Positions 24,299 to 36,879 of a stretch of DNA of 64,000 nt are shown here, piece by piece. The first letter of the stretch is position 1. The number at the start of each line of letters is the position of its first letter. The DNA is from Promerops cafer (lineage: Eukaryota; Chordata; Aves; Passeriformes; Nectariniidae): contig VZSE01014931.1 in the NCBI GenBank assembly GCA_013398275.1, forward strand, positions 248,001 to 312,000, given 5' to 3'. The notes under the pieces were generated by a model, which saw only the letters and a list, made by a program, of their open reading frames with translations, did not search any database and was not told the DNA's origin. Both the position numbers and the translations under genes were made by a program.

Positions 24299-24829
24299 CC
24301 TTTTTGCAAGGCTTCATTTCAGTTGCCACTTTGGCAGCAGTTTTCTGTTTATGCACAGAATAGGTACAGCACAGGCAAGCTTCCCCCACCCACTTGGTCC
24401 CCATCCTCCAGCCCTCTTGCACTACGTGCCCTCTCCCCCACAGCTTCACCCTCGCTGGGAGCTCCAGCCCTGAGCCAGAGGGCTCACAGCGAGGGGACCG
24501 CTGCAGGTGAAGGGGGAGAGCTGAGGCATCCCACCGCCACCGGCTTGTGTTGCATCCTAATTGCAAATAGCCCTTCCGGCGTCAGCAGTTTGTGGGAATA
24601 ATTGACAGGAGGTGCCGGCGAGGTGCTGAGTCAGAGCTAGGTGTGCTTGCCAAGTCACTGCAGCAGAAGGAGTCCGATCGCCTCGTGTGGAGGGAAGCCA
24701 ATGGACGGTGGGTTTCCTAGCTGCCTTTTGGGCCTCTTTCTTTCCTTTCTCCGAGGCTGCAATTCAGCAGCAGTGATGCTATGCATGTACGGGAAAACCC
24801 AGGGGATCGGGGGGGCTCTATATTTTTCG

Positions 24830-24830
<1 letters not shown>

Positions 24831-24866
<36 letters not shown>
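24831..24866 (+). repeat. T36 homopolymer
   Basis: Thirty-six uninterrupted T. Read on the minus strand it would be a long A tail, but no gene-like sequence and no target-site duplication flank it. Confidence 0.97.
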
Positions 24867-24867
<1 letters not shown>

Positions 24868-25704
24868 GCTGTGAGCACTGGGATTAGGGGATATGGGCTC
24901 CATTCCCACCTGCTGCCACTGGGTTTCTGTGCTGTCATTTCTGTGCTCCGAGCAAGCAGAAGGGGTAGAAAACACATGTTGGGGGGTAGTGTCGAGAGAG
25001 TGGCCCTAGTGACAGATTGATGTCTCCTGGGAAAGGAAAAGCAGCATGTGACGTCCTCAGCTGGGCGAGGGGGATAGCTATGCAAACCGAAAAAGCTGCA
25101 AAATAAAATTACTGAAAAGGTGCTCTGTCCTGTCCTTCCTGAGGGTTGTTTCTGCTGCAGTGTCCTACCATTTTTTTAGGGGATTGAAATTACTCATTTG
25201 ACATGCAGGAAGATGAATGCTTGTCCTGTATACATCTGGCACCTAATGGACCTCCAGGTCAGGCTCGTGAGAGCTTTGTCATTTATTCCTGACCTTCTTG
25301 AATATGGCTAACATCAGTGTTTATACCACAGCTGAATCTGTCTCAAAGGTCTGGATTCTTTCCTTTTCCTTGCTTCAGGGTGACTTCAGTTGTCTTTGTC
25401 TTTCTCCCTCTCTGTAGCACAGGGTACCTCTTTCCTACCTTGGACAAAAGTCGGTATTTGTTTCACAATGATCTAAATATATGTGTCTGCTGTGTACCGC
25501 CTTTGTAGGGAGAACATACTATTTTTGCTTTTAGTAACCACTTTGTGGAAAGAGATGAGGAGCCTGAAGACAGAGGCCCATGTATTTTTTAGAACCCTTC
25601 ATATCTATGCTGCGCTCTGCCCACCCACTTTTTTAATGCTAATCCTTGTATAATCTTTCTCTTCACTGACTCAGGTAACAGCCATGTTATCTAGATCACC
25701 ATGC

Positions 25705-25843
25705 AGCTGACTGGGAGAACTGAGGCCCAGAGGTGGGCAGTGCCTTTGCCGTGGCCATGCAGGATTCCCCGCCTGGGGTTGGAGCCTGCATCTCCTGACT
25801 GCCAGCCCATGCCTTCTCCACTGGACAATGCTGCCTGTCCACC
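25705..25843 (+). repeat. MIR CORE-SINE
   Basis: Clear order of MIR motifs: gaactgaggcccagaggtgg, then tggccatgcag, then gttggagcctgcatctcctg, then actgccagcccatgccttct, then ccactggacaatgctgcct. This is the 3' half of MIR in sense orientation. MIR copies are very old in amniotes and rare but present in birds. The A and B boxes of the tRNA-related head are not visible, so it is 5' truncated. Confidence 0.78.
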
Positions 25844-28205
25844 GATTCAATCAGTGGCCTGCTGAATACTTTTCATCCTGAGGTTTCATGGCAGTGGCTC
25901 ATGGGTGGTTATTGATCCTGAGTCTTTAGAGAAAATCTGCAGTGACTAAATCAAATACGGTTCTTCCCTCATCCTTGTCTTGACCACTTTCATGATGAAT
26001 ATTTTGCATGGGAACCCCACAGGGGTGGCCCTGGGGTCACTGGTGAGGGGAGTGTGTGTGCAAGGCATCCGTCCTCCTCGCCTCCAGTTTGCTGCCTGTT
26101 CACATGCTGGGTGCAGTCCGTGACACTGGTGGCAATCTTGAACAATCTGTGCCTTGAGGACGCTTTGGAGGAAATCTTTCCTGACTGGATTCTGCTGCAA
26201 GATCAGCCAGGGCTGATCAGGACCAGATCAGGGCTGGTTTGGGAGGCCCAGGATGATCTGCTACATGACTGGCCTGCCTTCAAGTTGTGTTTCTGTGTGA
26301 GTTTTGCCCTGCATGGTAGAGCTGTGCTAGCCAGAGTGCTCCTATAGAGAAGAGTGAGTCTGGTCCTCAGGCTTTGCGAAGTCTTTTCTTCATTGCTTAA
26401 GGGAACCTTGGTCTCCATCTGGTCTAATGCAGCCCTTCTTCCTTATCCACTCTCTACCCATAGGGTGGCTTCATCCTGAAAATAGAAAAAAATAGAGCAT
26501 TGTCTGTTACAATTGGGATTTTATAAGATACCTATGGGAATTAAGCACACAATTCCCTCAGGTTCTTTTTAAACAGCTTAGCTGATGTGAATTTATGTTG
26601 GCAATAAGCAAGAGTGGAAGCAGTCCTGTCAGCAGAGCCACAGCTATTCTCCCTGTGTTTGATATAGAAACTGCTGTGGTAAAGCTTATTTAGCTTTGAG
26701 GTCTGTGTGTCAGGACCTGGGACCGGAGCTTTCAAGAGGTCTCTGATGTGAGAGGACCTCATGCTCTTGCCTCCTCTGGGGGTCTTTTCAAGCACTCAGA
26801 AGTTCTGTGGAAATACCAGTGTGTAATAACACCATGTGTAGGGCCTCTGTGCTGTGCTGTGCTGGGCTGGACAAATGCACCTGACATCCACTGAGCCTGC
26901 TATGAGTCAGTCTGGGATGATGAAACTCTGCAAAACCAACTCTTCTGTCCTCTCCAAGGGGTAAAAACGTGCATGGATGGTGAGGAGTAGCATTTAATTG
27001 CAACTCACTGCAATAGAATTCTCTTTGGAGATAATTGAGAGATTCTTCTGACAACTGTAAGAATCTTTTTTTATTCTCTTTCTTCATAACCAAAGAATGA
27101 CAGCTTGTATCAGTTTTCCACAAATGGAGAAATTCAGTGACAATCATCGTACTTTTAATTAAAAGTAAACAGTTATGATATAAAATAATAAAACAACTGC
27201 TGGAGACCAAACATGTAGTGGGATATAGCTGTCACTTAGAACAAATCAGGATACAAACAAGAAGAAAAGGCTGCCTTCATCCTTGGTTATGAGTTAGAAG
27301 CCTTTCTGGGATTTTGCTTTCATGGCTAAAATTAATTTCATAGTGTATTTTAGGTTTCTTTTTGGAATTTGTTCCTCTGGCCATATAGCCAGGACACAGC
27401 TGGCAGCTTGTCTTGAAGCTGCAGGAGGGGAAAAGTGATTCAGGAGGGGATGCTGCTGACCCTGTGATCCAGTGCAGAGCCAGTGGGTCCCAGAGGGCCA
27501 CTGTTGTCTCCTGACAGTGATCTGCTTCCAGCTTCTCCTCACCCCCTTCACCTTTATGAAATGTTCACTGTGTGGCTTGATGGACACAAAGGAATGTCCA
27601 CCCCTCATTGTGAATTTATGTGAAATGGGCCCAAGTTGTGGAAATCTCATTAAATTAGTGAACTGTGTAAGGCTTCCATTCATTTTGGTTTTGCTCAGAG
27701 TACAGCTTGGATTATTCTCTCAGATTTGAAGAGTTATTCAGCCTTGGAACTCAAAATCAACTCAGAGGCTAAAATCAGACTAGGTCTCCTTAGCTTAGCT
27801 TTAAAAACAGAAACATATTACACTCCAAGTCCATTAAAGCCAAAAGGCTATCTTAATGCATGTGTATATATATAATATATAATAATGCACATATAACTGT
27901 ACAGTCAAAATAAAGCAGCACTGGGAAATGCATAAGTTAATGATGCCTTGTTATGTATCCTGTATCATTTATGGCACGAATCCTGTATCTTTTATGGCAT
28001 GAATTTTATAGTCTAAGTGGTAGTAAGATTAGAGGTAGGTGAATAATTTATAGCAAATAATTTATTTAATGAATTCCTCTTTCATTTCTATTTGAAAATT
28101 GTTTGTGAACATCCTGCAGTTTCTTTGCATTTTACTTATTTGAAATTACTTACTGAATAGGTTCTACAAATAATATTTGACATGCCACATGCTCATAAGA
28201 AGGTT
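25844..28205. other. Non-coding DNA with a 23-bp tandem duplication
   Basis: At 27958-28003 two adjacent 23-base units (tcctgtatcatttatggcac...) differ at two positions. A TA-rich patch lies at about 27866-27890. No exon or RNA gene supported. Confidence 0.55.
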
Positions 28206-28210
28206 TGTTG

Positions 28211-28230
28211 TTTTTTTTTTTTTTTTTTTT
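28211..28230 (+). repeat. T20 homopolymer
   Basis: Twenty uninterrupted T after tttgttg. Confidence 0.96.
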
Positions 28231-28921
28231 ACTGTTTCCTAAGACGGGGAGCAGCATTTCAGCTCCAGGTTTGGTTGCTCAGCAATGACACAAAGTGAAA
28301 GCTCATGCCATAGTATTTCACTATCCTGACAGCTCAAAGTAATTGCTAGAATTAAGCAGTTTCTGGAAGGTATCAAGAATTAGCTATTAATTTTTAATAA
28401 TTTTTCAGACTGTTTGTGGGGATAGGCAAGTTCAAAACTCACTTTTGCCATGAGTGCTAAAATTGCTCAAAATGTGTTACTTCCTTGTACATTTACGTCA
28501 CTAAATTAGAATAGCTGCAGAAATGAACAGAACGCTCTAAGGTCCACAGTCAGCAGTGTGCTGTGCATATGCCTGACTTCAGGCATATTCCTGAGTAGAT
28601 GCATAAGTGGTAGAGTGGCAAATTATGAACTTCAGCATATGTTTAAGTGGTTTTCTGAATTAGGGACCAAAATAGAGAACAAAGCAAATTTATCTTTCAT
28701 GAAAGTGAACATACAAGAGAATTCTGTTTCCTCATCTGCAATTACAGGGCACTGCATCTTTCAGATGGGGGGTGTGGGGGAGTGATGATATAAATGTTGA
28801 ATTAAGTTGCAGTATTTCTGATTTCATCAAATACAAGGCAGTTTATTTGAAGTTTCTCATACATGTCACTCTGTTCTTTCCCCCCCCCTTAAATATTGGA
28901 GGAAATAGCATAAAGAATTGA

Positions 28922-28946
28922 AAAACAAACAAACAAACAAACAAAA
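28922..28946 (+). repeat. (AAAC)n microsatellite
   Basis: Six AAAC units in a row. Confidence 0.95.
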
Positions 28947-29268
28947 CCTCAGCTATTAAATAAAAACTTTCAGTTTTTATTTATATCTTCATCTTTTAAG
29001 ATTTCTCAGATTTCAGAATATTTTCCATGTACTTTTATTGGCTTATCATGCCTCTAAAAAAAAGTTAATCTGGAAATATTAAATAACACTTGACAAAAGT
29101 AATCCAAATAATGCATTACAGAAAGAAGAACTTTCTCTGGGTCTGAAAGGAATAGGTGTGAGTTACTTTAGCATCTTAAAGAACAGTTAACCATGCAACA
29201 ATGTCAGCTGCTGAAGATCTACATTTTTGTGTGCAACTTTTGTGCACATTGTGGAAAGCAGCTTCTGC

Positions 29269-29295
29269 AGCTGAAGGGTGAGACACCCTTCAGCT
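29269..29295. other. Perfect 12-bp inverted repeat with 3-base loop
   Basis: The arms agctgaagggtg (29269-29280) and cacccttcagct (29284-29295) are exact reverse complements around AGA. As RNA it would fold into a short stable hairpin; as DNA it is a 27-base palindrome. Too short for a microRNA precursor and without a U-tract typical of a processed terminator. Function unknown. Confidence 0.9.
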
Positions 29296-31040
29296 CTGTA
29301 ACACAGGTGACACTTCATTGGCCTGCCTGAAGGCACAGTTAAATAGTTGGGTTTTTGGGTCTGTGAACCAGTGAGACCTCAAATTCTTCCCATTCGTGCC
29401 TTCGGGCTGACCTGTGTGGGGTCCTTTATGTGTAGTAGAGGGTGGAGCATGGCAGTGAGTACCTCACCTGTACCTGTCCATCTAATGTCATGAACATTAT
29501 GAAAAGAAAATTAACATGCTTAAGGCCTTTGCTCTCTTGTCAGAGGAGGGGTGGGTGCAGGGGTCTTGTGTCCCAAGGAAACAAATGCTTCTGGGCCACA
29601 GGGCCCATGGACTTATTGAGTTGAAGTAGCTAGCAGAACAGCACAGACTGCTCAGGAGAGGGTGGTCTGGGAAGCTGGGAAGAGAAAGAGCCATCTCTGG
29701 GTGATCGATGATGTGTGGGATGCAACTGCAGAAATAGGCAGTCAGTTTTGGGTGAGGAAGACTGATTGTCCCTGCTGACTTGAGAGAGCTAAAATGACCT
29801 CCTTGGAGCAGAGAGTCAAAGGAGTAAAGTGTTCTTCCTCATGCCAGTGATCAGAAATGCACCCAAGCCACGCTGTGCACCAAACCCCCAGACCAGACAT
29901 ATCACGAAGACAAGCTTGCCATGTGTGGTCGTCGATGTCCATCGGTGCTTGTATGCAAGGAACTTGCACCCATAAGAGGAAGGCTGCTTCCAAAGAGAGG
30001 GTTTCTGGACCTCTGTACACATTTATTGCCCTTTAGTTGATGGTCTAGATCCCAGTCTTGTACACATGGAAATCAGTGGGAGAGTTTCATCTTCGTGTGG
30101 TTGGGAAGGTGAGGCAATGTTTGTCAGGCAGGAGAAAGGAGGGCTGGATCTGGAGTAGGAGTGTGTGCTGCAGGGAGGACTGGGGAGTGCCTGGATCATG
30201 CATTCCCTGATCTATATTCCTATTTATTGATCCCTGCTCCTCACCCACCTGTCCTCCTCCATGTACTGTACTGTGATTCCAGCCCCAGGGCTGAAGGGGA
30301 TCCTGGAGGAAAAGCTGGCAGTGGAATTCTGAATATTGCACCAACAGTCTTCTCTCCTCTTTCTAAGGCTTTCAGTGGCCTAATCACATGAAATATATCC
30401 AGGCCTATTGCTCATCCCTGGCACCTTTGATGACCTCAGTGATGAACATTAAAACTTTGAAACACTGAAATTTAAAAGCAATCACTTGTACCACACAAGG
30501 TACACAGCAAATGGCCCCAACAGTCTGCCACGTGTCCTAACACACCGCAGGGATGCCTTTAGCAGCAAAAGAAGTAGCACCGTGTTAGGTTTACAAGGGC
30601 AGTGATGCTATGCCCCACAAGGCCTGTGGCACTCCTGTCTATGACAGGAATGGCATCAAGAGGCTTCTTGAAGTAATTGCATCCTCATTATTTTGGGACC
30701 AGAGCCTGGTCAGCTCAGGAAGGTGGGAGATCAAAGGCCACTTCTGAATTTAGTTCACTTTCATAGAGCCTTGGGACAAAATGGCAGAAGAGGTTGGTTT
30801 GAGAAGAAGTGTGGCTATGTCTCCATCCAGTGGCTAATGCCAATGTTGACGAGTTGGCATCCCACAGAAATTCAGTTTTATTTGGGGTGATCTCCCAAAA
30901 GAAAGATGTGGCAGATGGGAGGCTGCCTTCTTAAAGCTGACTTTTACAGAGGTCTAAGATGTGTCTTATCTGGTCTTGTGCCTTTCTGTGTTGTTCTGTC
31001 TTCCCTGTTATAAACACAGACTTATCCATAGTATCAATAA
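29296..31040. other. Non-coding DNA, no feature recognised
   Basis: Read on both strands. Short domain-free open frames only. Confidence 0.55.
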
Positions 31041-31080
31041 AAATATAATATAATAACAATAATAATAATAACAACAATAC
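31041..31080 (+). repeat. Degenerate (AAT)n/(AAC)n simple repeat
   Basis: Mixed AAT, ATA and AAC triplets over 40 bases. Confidence 0.85.
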
Positions 31081-31363
31081 TAATCATTACTATTTACTAT
31101 TTTACACTCCTGCGGGAAAGACCCTGGTTATGCCAAGTGCTTCTGCTGTGACTCCAATGGGATGGTGCACAGTTGCAGACCTAAATGGCTGTGGCCATAC
31201 ATCATGCTTCTGTGTTTCTCTCACAGTCAGCCAGGACAAGTCGAAACAGGCAAAAGGAAAGAAAATAGACAAATTTCTGCATCCATAGCAGCTGGAGTGA
31301 ACGCCAAACAGATGGGCTCTTCCACCCTGATTATCCTAACCTCCTAAATATAGAAATACAGGC

Positions 31364-31397
31364 TTTTTTTTTTTTCCTTTTTTTCTATTTTTTTATA
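31364..31397 (+). repeat. T-rich tract
   Basis: A T12 run (31364-31375) followed by shorter T runs broken by C and A. Confidence 0.9.
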
Positions 31398-31993
31398 AAT
31401 TTAAATTACCCGAGGGGGTGGTGTTAGCTCACGCTAGGGCAGTGCTAACGAGTGCAAATAGAAGTCATCTGCTGACAGAGTCAGATCGTGGCTTCTGCTC
31501 ATGATTATCCCCCCACCCTGCCCACACACATTTTTTCCACTGGAAGTGTGGGGAATGATAGGGGCTGAAGCTATCCTCTCTGTGGGGTGGGGGAATATGA
31601 ATGTGTGCATGAAGATGCTTTTATTTAAAATTCTGTTGGTACTTATGCAAATACACAGAGTAAATAAGCACCAAAGAATATGGTTAAGAACTACATGTCC
31701 TTGCCTCCTCCTGCAGATGGTTTGGTGAGTAGATGGGGTAGCAGTACTTCAAGTCACTGGAGGAGTTCACAGCTATTTTGGTTATCATTGCACAAGCACA
31801 CTGATAGATATGGGGTAGAAAGGTGCAGGGTCTGATTTTTATCATGTACCAACTTGTGGTTTTTTTGCAGCATGCAGAGAGATTGAAGGGATGTCTTCTG
31901 GCAGCAGGCTGGTTGTGCCTGAACAACCTCATCCTTTTTGTTCTGCAATAGTTGACATCAGCAAAGCAGTAGCAGGGCAGTGCTTTGTGTGTG

Positions 31994-32119
31994 TTTTTTT
32001 TTTTTTTTTTTATTTCTCTTGCTGTACTGAGGACTTGGATAGGAAAATTCTGATTTTCTTTTTTTTTTTTTTTTTTTTTTTTNNNNNNNNNNNNTTTTTT
32101 TTTTTTTTTTTTTTTTTTT
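31994..32119 (+). repeat. Poly-T tracts with a 12-N gap
   Basis: T18 at 31994-32011, then T24 (32059-32082), 12 N (32083-32094) and T25 (32095-32119). The second tract is therefore at least about 50 T long, and its true length is unresolved. Confidence 0.95.
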
Positions 32120-34157
32120 CCCAGTGGGGAAACACACCACCTCACCAATGCTGTGTTTTCCATTCATCTTTCAGATTACTTTTGCTCCTTCTTGCCCCGG
32201 GGGCTGCATTTTGTACCTGTTACCAGGCTTTTGTTCCCTGACCAGTCTTGGAGAGCAGGTGGGAGGAGGAGGTGCTGCCTGCACAACATAGCAGAGGAGT
32301 GTGAGGCTGTGTCTGACCCCTGCCCTGTTCTACACTTGCACAGTGGAGAGTGCACACTCTCCTTGCTTTCCCTGGGTCTTGCTTTCCCTACCTCTAGGAC
32401 GGGAATGAATGACAAGGGCTTGTTTCTGGATGTTTCAGGATGCTGCCAGGGAAAAACATTGTGTTGGTGCTGTATTACTGTTATCACTGTAACCATGAAT
32501 GAAGATACATAATGAGGATAAAAGTTAGGAGCAAAACTGCCCTGATTTGGGGCCCAGCCAAGCAGAACTGCAATGTTTTTCCCTTGTCATTGTGTACAAG
32601 GGTGTGTTGTGCTCTGTGGATGTATCTGTGCTACCATCAGTGCAGATACACAAACAGACCGTGTGTAAGACTTCAGAGACTTTGTGAAGAGGTTCTTTAT
32701 CTTATGGGCTGCTCTCCATGTAAAGCTAGCACATAGTTTATTAAAGCTCCCAGGGCTCATTTTGCTTGTGTGCTCATGCTCTCCTGCAGAAACTCAAATA
32801 GTTGCAGCCTTAACCCCAGGTGCCAGAGTGCCATACGTGCCGTTGGGTTCTGTGGGGTCTGCATCTTCCTTGGAGGTCTCCCACATACAGGAGAGGTCGA
32901 CAGCTTTTGGAGGAGGCTGGCTGGGGAAGGCACGGAGTTTGCACCGTTGAAGAAGGCCTCTAAGAATAAGTTCATCTGGCAGCTGGCAGGCTGACAGAAC
33001 TGCAGGAGATCCTGCTTTGGGGCAGAAGGATGAAGCTGGTAATTTCCTGAGGTTGCAGTGTAGGGGATTGTTACCCCATGTCTTTTCAGGGTAGAGTGCT
33101 TCTCTTGTTACACTGAGGTCGTGCAGAGTAGCTTGTCTGGACTGTGAAGCACACAGATGCTATAGAGACTGGGTAGTGAGGCAAAAGCAAGTAAATACAT
33201 CTGGAAGCTTCCCCTGGAAACAGATTGTTTTTAACATGGTGGGGGTCATTCCACCAATAATAAACCCAGCTGGGGCTGTGCTCAATATTTGCACTGTGTC
33301 CCCTCGAGCCTGGATCAGAAAAGGGCTTTGCAGCTGGGATGCAGTGGCAGACCTGTGCTAGCTTCCATGCATTTGCTTAGGACTCAGGATAAGCTCTCCC
33401 AGACAGTGCCTATAAGGGATCACAGCGAGAAGCACCTAACTGGCTTTGCAGGAGAGGAGCTTTGGCATGGTTTCTTCACTCTGATTCACGAGTGGCTGTA
33501 TCAAACCTGGCTGGCACAGCACAGGCTCACTCGAGCATCTCCGTGCTGTGCACTTGAGTACTCCTGACCAGCAGCAGCTCAGGGGTGCAGGCACACCCGT
33601 GCTGGCACTGCACACTGCCTGCTTGGCAGAGCTGCCTCGCTCGGGCTTCCAGCCACTGCACGCTGGGTCTGTCCCTCGCAGTGGCTGTGCCCTGTCCATG
33701 CTGCTGGAGCCAGGGCTCTTCAGGCTGTGCTAACCCTGATGAAGCCACCAGTGTATTTCTGCACCCAGGGCATGGGGTAATCCACAGCCAGCTTGGATCA
33801 TCTCTAGGGACGCAAACAGCATTTTTAGGATTTAAAAAAATAATGATACTGCAATCAGAGGCTTGTTGTGCTGTTTGTGTTTAAGGATGCCTGGTTATTT
33901 TTAGTTATGCTTTTCACCTGTTCTTGCCTCAGTTTCACTCTTGATAAATGTTATTAAAAGTCCCCCTGGTTACAGTTGTTGCCCCCTGAGTAGCTGTGGT
34001 TTTCGTGATTGTTATCCTGTCTTTGCTTTGAGTCACTTTATTATCTTGCCAGGATTGAAAGAGATTGCCTGGAACTTTCCTATTCCTGGATTCTAGCTCA
34101 GACTGACTTTGCATGGAAAATTTTACCCTCCTTTCTCCTATTTTTGAGAATAAGTTT
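32120..34157. other. Non-coding DNA, no feature recognised
   Basis: Moderately GC-rich at 33.5-33.75 kb. Several overlapping 60-100-codon frames without domains. No exon could be supported. Confidence 0.5.
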
Positions 34158-34204
34158 GGGGGGGGGGGGGGGGGAGGGGGCTGATTATGAAATGNGGGGG
34201 GGGG
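34158..34204 (+). repeat. Poly-G tract with one N
   Basis: G17 (34158-34174), A, G5, then after 14 bases an N (34195) and G9 (34196-34204). Four or more G-runs on one strand make this a strong potential G-quadruplex and a polymerase-stalling site, consistent with the unresolved base. Confidence 0.93.
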
Positions 34205-36879
34205 AGTGGGTTCCTGCATATATGAAAAGGGAAATGTTTTCTTTTGAATGCTGCCTTTCCACCATGTTGTGCAGCCAGGCCTTGAAATGTAGCAGAAGGG
34301 TGATCTGTGTGCTTTTTGTCACCTTTGAGACAATCTACATGAATTAGGCTAGATAAAGAGCCTTTGAAAAATCAAATGTGATCGTCCATGTGCTCAGCAG
34401 AGGCAACACAGAATTTGTCGAGGAAAAACCTCAGTCTTCACCCCTTGCAGATTCTTTGTGTGACTGGGACAAACCCAGATCTCCCCTGCAGATGCCATAA
34501 GCTGTCAGTAGGAGCAGGGAATGGGCCCGTGTCTCCCTTACCTGCTTGGGAGACTTCCTTTGTCATACTTGGAGGTGATGGAGAAGAAAGCCACTTTCCT
34601 CACGTTCAAGGAGAGAGGGAGCTGGTCAGGAAGGCGACCAAGGCAGGGATGCCTGCAGACTAAGGAGCATGGTGAGAATGGGAGTGCACTGAAGGGTGGA
34701 GGGAAGAAGGGAGGGAGCGGATCCATATGGAACTGAGTGGAGAAGGAATCCCTGGGAGTCACATCAATGGGCTGCCCCCCAAGCCTTTTCTGCTTCAGGC
34801 TGCACCAGCTCTCCCATCTTCTTCTGGGGGAGACAGCAGTCACCCAGAGGTATTGAAACTGGGAGCCTTTATGTGGGATCCTTTGGCCCAATGAGGCCCA
34901 GAGGAGAGGGGGGCAGGATAAATCTGGGCTTGGCCATGTCACATCCCAGAGGAACTGAAAAACTAGAAGAACTGAGCACCCTGAAAACCTCCCCAGGGAT
35001 TCAGCAATTCTATCTTCTGGCTGGGAATTGAAAGTATGCCACAAATATAACCTACAGTCACACATTTATTGTAAAGCCTGTAAACCAGATGATTAAATAT
35101 AGGCTCAGTTTCTGTCTATCCTGGAGGTTGAAAGAATCAGGAAGAAACAAAAGTACGTGATTTATTTATTTGTTTGTTTGTTTTAGTACATAATCAGCTA
35201 TATTTTAGCAGTGCCAGTGGATATGGCATCTGTTGCTGTTGCTTTTCTGGCAGCATCTGGGCTGAATACCTGAGCTGTGTTGATACTTGAGTGATTAGGC
35301 AGTTTGTTTATAAACTACCTTGATGAAGGCTGGTACTTGCACCACAGAGGTTAAACAGGAGGTGAATTAACATAATAAGAAGATAATAATGATTAATAAT
35401 TGCTACATCAGTAACAAGAAGCAGCAATGAATTTTAAAATCGGGATAGTTTAAATTTCTGTGAAGTAGATTGCCACTTTCATACTTTCCCTCCAGGTATA
35501 TTACATTTCTGAAATGTCTCCTGTCCCTTCTGTGCTGAGACACTGCTTACCTTGGCAGGGGTCAAAAGATGCTTTTGGGGCAATAGTGCTCTTCCCTGCT
35601 TTTGTTTTTGTTCAAAGGAGTGGAAGCTGAGGACAAAACGATCTCTTGCCTGGATATGATGTGTATTTTGTAGCAGCTGTTTAACCCAACCTTTTCCATG
35701 GAAATGACTTGCACTACCTGAACTTGGGCCCCCAACCTACGATAACTTAGCAGGCTTTTGCTCAGAATCCATAGTTCAGAGACAAGATAGATGGTGTATT
35801 TCAGGGTTTGGGCAGAGAGCCACCTGTACAGCAGGAGGGAGAGTGAGGTTCCTAGAGCACCTTCCTCCTGCCTCTCACAGTAGCTGGGGCTGCAGCAGGT
35901 TGATGGGAGGTGAGAGGTGAAGCTGATCAAACACAGTTCTAATAGCAGTTGATGGCGTGGTGTTATCCCTCCCTTCCCACTCGTACTTCTCCATTGTGGA
36001 GAAAAGGCACTAAGGCCTGTGAAACATATGCTGAGATCACCATGCCTTGTCAGCTCCACTGAGCTGGATCCTGCTGCTCAGTGGGGTCTGTAAATACTCT
36101 TTACTGTGCAGGGAAGCTGTGGGGTCTGACTGTCCTTGTCTGCTTGGTCCTAAGTCTTTGTAGAGGCAGGTCAGTTTCATAAATACCTGGGAGATGTCTA
36201 TTTGCTGCATGGCCTTCCTGGGAGCAAGGAGGAAATTTTCTATTTAGCTTTCCTGGTTTCTCACTGTCAGTTTGTGACAAGACACAGCACCCTGTGGTCA
36301 AGGTTACTGACCACATCGAGAGCTGGTGCAGGCAGACTAACTCTCTCTCAAATGGAAAGGGATTTTTTTCCTTAAATCATTCACCAAGTGATTGTGAATT
36401 AAGGGTGAATTATTTTCAAGTGGATCATGAATTGAGAGTAAATAATTTTTTAAATGGTGTGTTGTGAAGCAATCACAGATAGTAAAAGGGCTAGAACGGA
36501 CACCAGGCATTGCCTGGAGGTAACTGAAATTCAATTCATTTCTTTTTTCTTGTGGCCTGTGATCTTGTCCTGTGATAATTGAACTTTGGAGTAAGTCCCA
36601 GTGAATTACTCTGAAATTCCAACACCAAAGACAAAAACCCCAACTTTTTGTCTTTGCTCATGCCCAAGATAGGAATATGCCAACTATGGGTCATTTTTAG
36701 GTTCTGTCTTTTTCCAGTGCCCTGGCTGGACAAATCATGCATAGGAAAGGGATGCTGTCAAGGCTGGGGGAAGAGATACTCCCCTTCCTGGTCAAGCCTG
36801 ATCCAGGAGGGAGACTGGGATGAGGAGAGAGAAGTTGACCTGAGATGTTGGGCTCTGTAGGACACCTACTCTCTCTCAG
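34205..36879. other. Non-coding DNA, no feature recognised
   Basis: A (TGTT)/(TTTA) simple patch lies at 35160-35186. The 175-codon minus-strand frame at 34538-35065 has no domain and no splice context. Confidence 0.5.

Noticed and set aside
24831..24866. Poly(A) tail of a processed pseudogene on the minus strand
   Set aside because: No gene-like sequence next to it and no target-site duplication could be found.
29269..29295. microRNA precursor
   Set aside because: The hairpin stem is only 12 bp; a precursor needs about 30 bp or more.
34538..35065. 175-codon minus-strand frame
   Set aside because: No domain, unusual composition and no splice context. Frames of this length occur by chance in 64 kb.
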